NCBI RefSeq assembly: GCF_038957035.1
Contig: NZ_CP152412.1
Span: 4,584,501-4,648,500, forward strand
DNA from: Bradyrhizobium sp. B097
GTDB lineage: Bacteria > Pseudomonadota > Alphaproteobacteria > Rhizobiales > Xanthobacteraceae
DNA: 64,000 nucleotides
Direction of reading: 5' to 3'
The position numbers were made by a program, and so were the translations under genes. Within the stretch, counting starts at the first letter, position 1, and each line of letters begins with the position of its first letter. This document shows, piece after piece, positions 54,515 to 64,000 of this stretch. Under the pieces are notes generated by a model. That model was not told where the DNA came from. It ran no database searches and saw only the letters and a program-made list of their open reading frames with translations.

Positions 54515-55333
54515 CTACGCCATCCGGTCGAGTTCAGCCGCGGCAAGGTTTGCAATCTGCAGGTCGATTTCGGCGAGCGGATCGTCGTCGCCGAGGAACC
54601 ATGCTGCCGACAAGCCGGTCCAGGCGACGATCCATGACAGCAAGCGACGGCGATCGAGCTTTGCTGCTTCCACGACGATGTCGAGACGCCGTGCAAATCG
54701 TCCGGGTTCGGTCGCAACCGGCCGTGCCGGATCGGCCAGATCCGGATTGGTGAAGATGTTGGCGAAGTCGAAGCCACGCTCGCCGACGAGATGCTTGGGA
54801 TCGATCGCAAGCCAGCCGCGCGCGCCGAAATCGAGCACATTGTCATGGTGCAGATCGCCATGCAGCACCACGATCTCGCGCTGATCGCCGAGCAGCGCTT
54901 CGGCGATGTCAGCCGATCGGTTCAGGATGCCGCCGTGCGCCCTCGCCGCCGGCCACAGCTCGCGAAACCAGTCTTTCAGCGGCGTCAAGTCCGGCCGCGG
55001 TTTCGTTCGCCGGGCGTGAAGCCGATCGGCCGTTGCACAGAGAATCCTGCAGGCCTCATCGTCCCGGCCGGTTCGCGCCATGTCGCCGAGCGAGGCCGAA
55101 CCCATCGCCCTCTCGAGCAGGAGCGCCTTGCCGTCACGGGCAAGGACGCGCGCCGCACCGTCGCCATCCCACCACGCTATGATGATCGAGCCGAGGCGTT
55201 CGTTCGGCTCGTTCGAGAGCTTGAGCATTGCCGGTTCGCCGTGTCGACGCACCGGCAGCAGCCGCGCGGCGTGCGTCACGATCGGGTCGCCGTCGGGGAC
55301 GAGGCTCCAGGCCGAGAGATAAGGTTCGAACAT
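54515..55333 (-). CDS. APH(6)-like streptomycin/aminoglycoside phosphotransferase family protein
   Basis: 272 residues from ATG 55333. Kinase-like core: PAMLKLSNEPNERLGSIIIAWWDG, catalytic loop VLHGDLHHDNVLDFG and the Asp of LAIDPKHLVGERGFDFANIF. These are typical of the APH(6)/streptomycin kinase group. In soil bacteria such proteins often do not confer clinical resistance and may act on other hydroxyl compounds; the natural substrate is unknown. Confidence 0.85.
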   Translation of the reverse strand: MFEPYLSAWSLVPDGDPIVTHAARLLPVRRHGEPAMLKLSNEPNERLGSIIIAWWDGDGAARVLARDGKALLLERAMGSASLGDMARTGRDDEACRILCATADRLHARRTKPRPDLTPLKDWFRELWPAARAHGGILNRSADIAEALLGDQREIVVLHGDLHHDNVLDFGARGWLAIDPKHLVGERGFDFANIFTNPDLADPARPVATEPGRFARRLDIVVEAAKLDRRRLLSWIVAWTGLSAAWFLGDDDPLAEIDLQIANLAAAELDRMA

Positions 55334-55533
55334 CGGGCGGGCTGACCGGGTGATGAAGGGACGTAACCGTCGTTCTAAGCATTGCCTGCGCGCGCTGCCA
55401 CGCTGGTTCCCTGCGGCGCATCGTGGCAGGGCCGCGCCAACCGGTTCCTGGCCGCCCTGCCCATGTTGGCTGATGACAGCCCCCACCCTTCTCGCGCTAC
55501 AATGTCGCAGCCGGTGCGACGGAGGGTGTGGTG

Positions 55534-55791
55534 ATGCCGCGAAAGGGAATTACCGGACACGACGATTGGGTGGTCACTGAAGCTCTGGCCACCGCGCTGG
55601 TCGCGCTCGAGCAGTTGCCGTCGAAGCATCAGCCGCGCGCGCATATGGAGGACGTCCGGAAACTCCTGACTGCGAGATGTGAGGCCGGAGCCGTCACCCT
55701 GCATCTTGCACAAGCCAAGTGCCGGTTGTTTCCCGATACCGATCCCCTGACCATCTATGAGGAATACGGCCTCAAGGATGGACTGGGGTAG
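55534..55791 (+). CDS. Small hypothetical protein
   Basis: 85 residues from ATG 55534 (MPRKGITGHDDWVVTEALAT); a GTG/ATG a few codons earlier is possible. Helical, no membrane segment; residues 40-60 include HMEDVRKLLTARCEAG. No family recognised. Convergent with the sorbosone dehydrogenase-like gene across the dispersed repeat. Confidence 0.6.
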   Translation: MPRKGITGHDDWVVTEALATALVALEQLPSKHQPRAHMEDVRKLLTARCEAGAVTLHLAQAKCRLFPDTDPLTIYEEYGLKDGLG

Positions 55792-55812
55792 CGGCCGTCG
55801 ACCGAACGGCTG

Positions 55813-55915
55813 GAGCATTTCGGTTCTGATTGAATCAGAACCGAAGCTCTAGATTCTTGTTTTGACGCGTTTTCTTCACGCGAACCGGTGTCCACTTCGC
55901 TCGAAAACGCTCTAG
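55813..55915. repeat. Dispersed rhizobial palindromic repeat
   Basis: Core hairpin TTCGGTTCTGAT-TGA-ATCAGAACCGAA (55819-55845, perfect 12-bp stem) followed by a conserved tail through AACCGGTGTCCACTTCGCTC to CGAAAACGCTCTAG. This ~100-bp element is found in many copies in Bradyrhizobium-type genomes (general knowledge). It sits between convergent genes, where the stem may terminate both, and its last bases supply the TAG stop of the gene at 55912. Confidence 0.8.
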
Positions 55916-57255
55916 TCGTGGCTGACGCGCCAGATCGTGCCGTTGCCGTCTTCGGAGACCAGCAGCGCGCCGTCCCGCGCCACGGTGACACCCACCGGAC
56001 GGCCCCAGACCTCATTGTCGCCGATGACAAAGCCGGTGACGAAATCCTCGTACTCGCCGGTCGGCAGGCCGTCCTTCAGCCTGATGCGAATGACCTTGTA
56101 GCCGGTGCGCTTCGCGCGATTCCACGAGCCGTGTTCGGCCGCAAACGCATCGCCGCGATATTCGGCCGGGAAACTGCTGCCGGTGTAGAACGCCAGGCCG
56201 AGTGAGGCCGAGTGCGCCTGCAACAACACGTCGGGAACAGTCACCTTGTCCTTGAGGTCGGGCCGCGCGCCCGTATGCGCGGGGTCTTCGTTGGCGCCGA
56301 TATAGTACCAGGGCCAGCCGTAGAACGCGCCCTCGCGGATACGCGTCACATAGTCGGGCACGAGGTTGTCGCCGCGGCCGTCGCGCTCGTTGGTCGAACA
56401 CCAGGGCGTGCCGCTTCCAGGCTGGATCGCAAGTCCGACGCAGTTGCGGATACCGGTGGCGAACAGTTTCTGGTTCTTGCCGTCGGGATCGAAGGCCAGC
56501 ACAGCCGCACGGTCGGTTTCCGATCCCCAGGCCGCGCCAAGCGCGTGATCGCGGCTCCAGCTTTCGATACCTTCCGGCGGCCGGCCAAGGCCCTCGCCTG
56601 CGTTGCCGGCGGAGCCGACCGACACCAGCATGCGCTTGTCGTCCGGCGTGAACACGATGTCACGCGTGGAATGGCTGTAGCCGTGAGGAAGGTTTGCGAC
56701 AACGCTCTCAGGCTTTCCCGACGCCCTGAGATCGCCGTTGCGGTAGGCAAAGCGCACGACGCTGTCGGTGTTGGCGACGTAGAGCCATTGCGGATTGTTG
56801 CCGTTTGGAAAGAACGCGATGCCGAATGGCCGGTTCAGTCCGGTTGCGTAGACCTCATTGGTCGCCGGCTTGGTGGCGCCGTCGGCGCTGCGCAGGACAC
56901 GGATGCGGCCGGAGCCGGTTTCCACGACGAAGATATCGCCGTTGGGCGCGGTCCGGATAATGCGCGGACCGCTCAGCCCGCTCGCAAACAACTCGACCTT
57001 GAACCCCGCCGGCACCTGCGGCACCGCCGATGCGGGGCGCGACACGACGCGGGACGAATTGCTGCTGGAGGCCGTTGCGCCCGGCTTGGGCAAGTCCTGC
57101 GGCGTGATCAGACGCACCGTGCCCGGTCTGTCGCGCTGCCAGTCGCCGAAGGCCTCCGCGCCTTTCAGCACAGGTTCAGCGCCCGACCGCGCGATGCTGG
57201 TCGCTGCGAGGATGACGACGGAAATACTCACGCCGGCAAGATTGGTCTTACGCAT
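55912..57255 (-). CDS. Sorbosone dehydrogenase-family beta-propeller protein
   Basis: 447 residues, signal peptide (TNLAGVSISVVILAATSIAR...). Sugar/sorbosone dehydrogenase propeller motifs: NGDIFVVETGSGRIRVLRSA, RPFGIAFFPNGNNPQWLYVA, FTPDDKRMLVSVGSAGNAGE, CVGLAIQPGSGTPWCSTNER. Family members are PQQ-dependent dehydrogenases in the periplasm, but the PQQ ligands cannot be checked by eye. Substrate unknown. Confidence 0.88.
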   Translation of the reverse strand: MRKTNLAGVSISVVILAATSIARSGAEPVLKGAEAFGDWQRDRPGTVRLITPQDLPKPGATASSSNSSRVVSRPASAVPQVPAGFKVELFASGLSGPRIIRTAPNGDIFVVETGSGRIRVLRSADGATKPATNEVYATGLNRPFGIAFFPNGNNPQWLYVANTDSVVRFAYRNGDLRASGKPESVVANLPHGYSHSTRDIVFTPDDKRMLVSVGSAGNAGEGLGRPPEGIESWSRDHALGAAWGSETDRAAVLAFDPDGKNQKLFATGIRNCVGLAIQPGSGTPWCSTNERDGRGDNLVPDYVTRIREGAFYGWPWYYIGANEDPAHTGARPDLKDKVTVPDVLLQAHSASLGLAFYTGSSFPAEYRGDAFAAEHGSWNRAKRTGYKVIRIRLKDGLPTGEYEDFVTGFVIGDNEVWGRPVGVTVARDGALLVSEDGNGTIWRVSHD

Positions 57256-57393
57256 TTGCTCCTCGCGCGAGGTCCCTGTCAGACGCGCAGCTCATAGCGC
57301 AGTTCGCGCGCAGGATGCGTTCACAATGTCGTCTGTACCAATGGCCGTTGGGAAGCGCCGTCGCATCAACAGGCGAGCGCTCCACAGGATGCA

Positions 57394-58890
57394 CTACACG
57401 GCCCTGGAACGGACCATTGGCTTGCGCTCGGCCGTCGTCGGTTCGCGGAACGCCGGCGTGTCTCCAACAAGCGGCTTGAGGGGAACCGTGAGCCGGCAGA
57501 TCAGGCCCTCGGCGCGCCAATCGAAATCGGCTCTTCCGCCGAGCTGGGTCTCGATGCTGGCGATGACACTTCGTGTGCCGAAGCCTTTCTGCTTCGGCTT
57601 GGTCACCGGAGGCCCGCCGGATTCCACCCAGGCCAGGATCAGCGTGTCGTCCGCCACTTCCCAGGTGATCGCGAGCCGGCCCGGCAACACCGACAGGCTG
57701 CCATATTTGGCGGAGTTGGTGACGAGCTCGTGCAGCGCCAGTGCCAGCGTCTGCGCGGTCGCGGGCTGCAACTGCACCTCTCCGCCGGCGATCCGGATCT
57801 GCCCGGCCTCGGAATAAGGCGCGATCTCCTCGGTCACCAGCCGCCGGATTTCGGCGCCCTGCCAGCTCGACAGCGACAGCACGGTGTGAACGCGCGCCAG
57901 CGCCGTGATGCGGCCCTCGACCGCCCGCACATAGGCGGTCACGTTCTGCGCGCGCGTCAGGCGCACGATCGACTGCGCCAGCGCGAGCGCGTTCTTGGCG
58001 CGATGGTCGACCTCGCGGGTCAATAGGCTCTGCCGTTCCTCGGCCTTCTTGCGATCGGTGATGTCGACAGTGACGCCGCTGACCCGCACCACCCTGCCGC
58101 TCCTGTCGCTGGTCGCCGCAGCCGTGCCGACGCACCAGCGGATCTCGCCGTCCGGCCGCACGACGCGGAATTCGGCCTCATAGGAGGTGTGGCCGTTGCC
58201 GAAGCCGGTCCAGCCCTGCCGGAGTTGTTCGACATCGTCGGGATGAAACAGCGCCCGGATATTATCGGAGGTCAGTGCGAAGGATTTCGGATCGACGCCG
58301 AAGATCTTGTATTGCCCCTCGTCCCACATCCAGTCGCCGTTGACCCAATCCCAGTCCCACGAGCCCATCTTGCCCGCGGCAATCGCCATGCTGCGGCGCG
58401 CCTCGCTCTCGACCAGACGGGTGGTCGACTGCTCGAGCTCGGCGGTGCGCGCGCGCACCCGGTCCTCAAGCTCGGCATTGAGGCGTTCAAGCTGCCGTGT
58501 CTTGCGATAGAGCTCGGCAAACACGCGGATTTTTGCGCGAAGCACTTCCGGCACAACCGGCACCGGCACGTAATCGACCGCGCCCATTTCGTAGCCGCGC
58601 AGCCGGTCGATGTCGCTGACCTGGATTGCCGAGATGAAGATCATCGCGGTCTTTTGAAAGCGCGGATGCTCGCGGATCATCGCGGCGAGTTCGAAGCCGT
58701 CGAGCTCGGGCATGCAGACGTCGACCAGGATGACCGCGACTTCATTCTTGAGCAGGAACTCCAGCGCCTCGCGGCCCGACGAAGCGGCCACCAGCGTTTC
58801 GCCGAGCTCCTTCAGGATCACCTCATAGGCCAGCAGCTTGGCCGGTTGGTCATCGACCAGAAGGATGTTCACCTTTTCATGGTCCATCAT
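57394..58890 (-). CDS. Receiver-PAS-HWE histidine kinase
   Basis: 498 residues. N-terminal receiver (NILLVDDQPAKLLAYEVILK, VAVILVDVCMPELDGFELAA), a coiled coil (130-165), a PAS/PAC domain (about 170-290: MGSWDWDWVNGDWMWDEGQY, ..EFRVVRPDGEIRWCVG), then an HWE-type kinase: REVDHRAKNALALAQSIVRL H-box, ALHELVTNSAKYGSLSV N-box and ending GFGTRSVIASIETQLGG. The HWE family is abundant in rhizobia. It starts 13 bp after the giant kinase stop, so the two are probably co-expressed. Confidence 0.9.
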   Translation of the reverse strand: MMDHEKVNILLVDDQPAKLLAYEVILKELGETLVAASSGREALEFLLKNEVAVILVDVCMPELDGFELAAMIREHPRFQKTAMIFISAIQVSDIDRLRGYEMGAVDYVPVPVVPEVLRAKIRVFAELYRKTRQLERLNAELEDRVRARTAELEQSTTRLVESEARRSMAIAAGKMGSWDWDWVNGDWMWDEGQYKIFGVDPKSFALTSDNIRALFHPDDVEQLRQGWTGFGNGHTSYEAEFRVVRPDGEIRWCVGTAAATSDRSGRVVRVSGVTVDITDRKKAEERQSLLTREVDHRAKNALALAQSIVRLTRAQNVTAYVRAVEGRITALARVHTVLSLSSWQGAEIRRLVTEEIAPYSEAGQIRIAGGEVQLQPATAQTLALALHELVTNSAKYGSLSVLPGRLAITWEVADDTLILAWVESGGPPVTKPKQKGFGTRSVIASIETQLGGRADFDWRAEGLICRLTVPLKPLVGDTPAFREPTTAERKPMVRSRAV

Positions 58891-58903
58891 GTTCGATCGC
58901 CGA

Positions 58904-64000
<5,097 letters not shown>

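Overview
The window is a high-GC stretch of an alphaproteobacterial chromosome, most likely Bradyrhizobium or a close relative in the Nitrobacteraceae. The reasons are the family composition (IalB, RlpA, DUF763, FixJ/FixK-type regulators), the dispersed palindromic repeats of the type common in that group (9316-9418 and 55813-55915), and a dense set of FixK/FNR-type boxes. The species call is inference; no rRNA is present.

Region by region. 0-3.9 kb: a cobalt-type nitrile hydratase (alpha complete, beta running off the left edge), an enoyl-CoA hydratase, a DUF763 protein and an atypical L,D-transpeptidase lipoprotein. 4.6-9.3 kb: a TRAP transporter (binding protein plus fused small/large permease) followed by an AMP-forming acyl-CoA synthetase, which looks like uptake and activation of an organic acid. 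9.3-10.55 kb: an IS110-family element inserted in one hairpin of a two-hairpin palindromic repeat, with a probable bridge RNA in its left end. 10.6-11.8 kb: a nitroreductase/MarR pair with a perfect 28-bp palindrome upstream. 11.9-20.6 kb: a housekeeping run on the minus strand (rlpA, D-Ala-D-Ala carboxypeptidase, tmk, holB, metG, tatD, MBL hydrolase) split by one plus-strand epoxide-hydrolase-like gene. 20.6-24.6 kb: two tiny membrane peptides, a Nudix hydrolase, an LMW phosphatase-like protein, tRNA-Ser(UGA), then a lower-GC islet with a Panacea-domain protein and an unrecognised partner, a candidate toxin-antitoxin pair.

24.5-51.7 kb reads as one accessory stress or oxygen-limitation regulon. 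Eight TTGAT-N4-ATCAA-like boxes (five perfect or one mismatch from perfect in conserved positions; three more with one changed half-site base) sit about 50-100 bp upstream of nearly every transcription unit. The units encode DUF3300/DUF2950 secreted proteins, an orphan TAXI protein, an HlyD-type protein, PPK2, a PLP-dependent basic amino-acid decarboxylase, a SulP transporter, an AI-2E-family permease with a 2-TM potassium channel, and an aspartate 4-decarboxylase divergent from two tandem AspT-type aspartate:alanine antiporters. In its middle lie a stand-alone receiver, a FixJ-like regulator, a histidine kinase with an ABC-type sensor domain and a FixK-like CRP/FNR regulator that could bind these boxes. 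The Asp decarboxylation/antiport pair is a known way to build proton-motive force, which fits energy-limited conditions.

51.7-64 kb: a truncated acyltransferase remnant, a DUF5658-like protein, a dehalogenase-like hydrolase divergent from an HxlR regulator, a streptomycin-kinase-like protein, a sorbosone-dehydrogenase-like beta-propeller, an HWE-type histidine kinase and a giant hybrid kinase with at least eight tandem HAMP-type repeats, running off the right edge.
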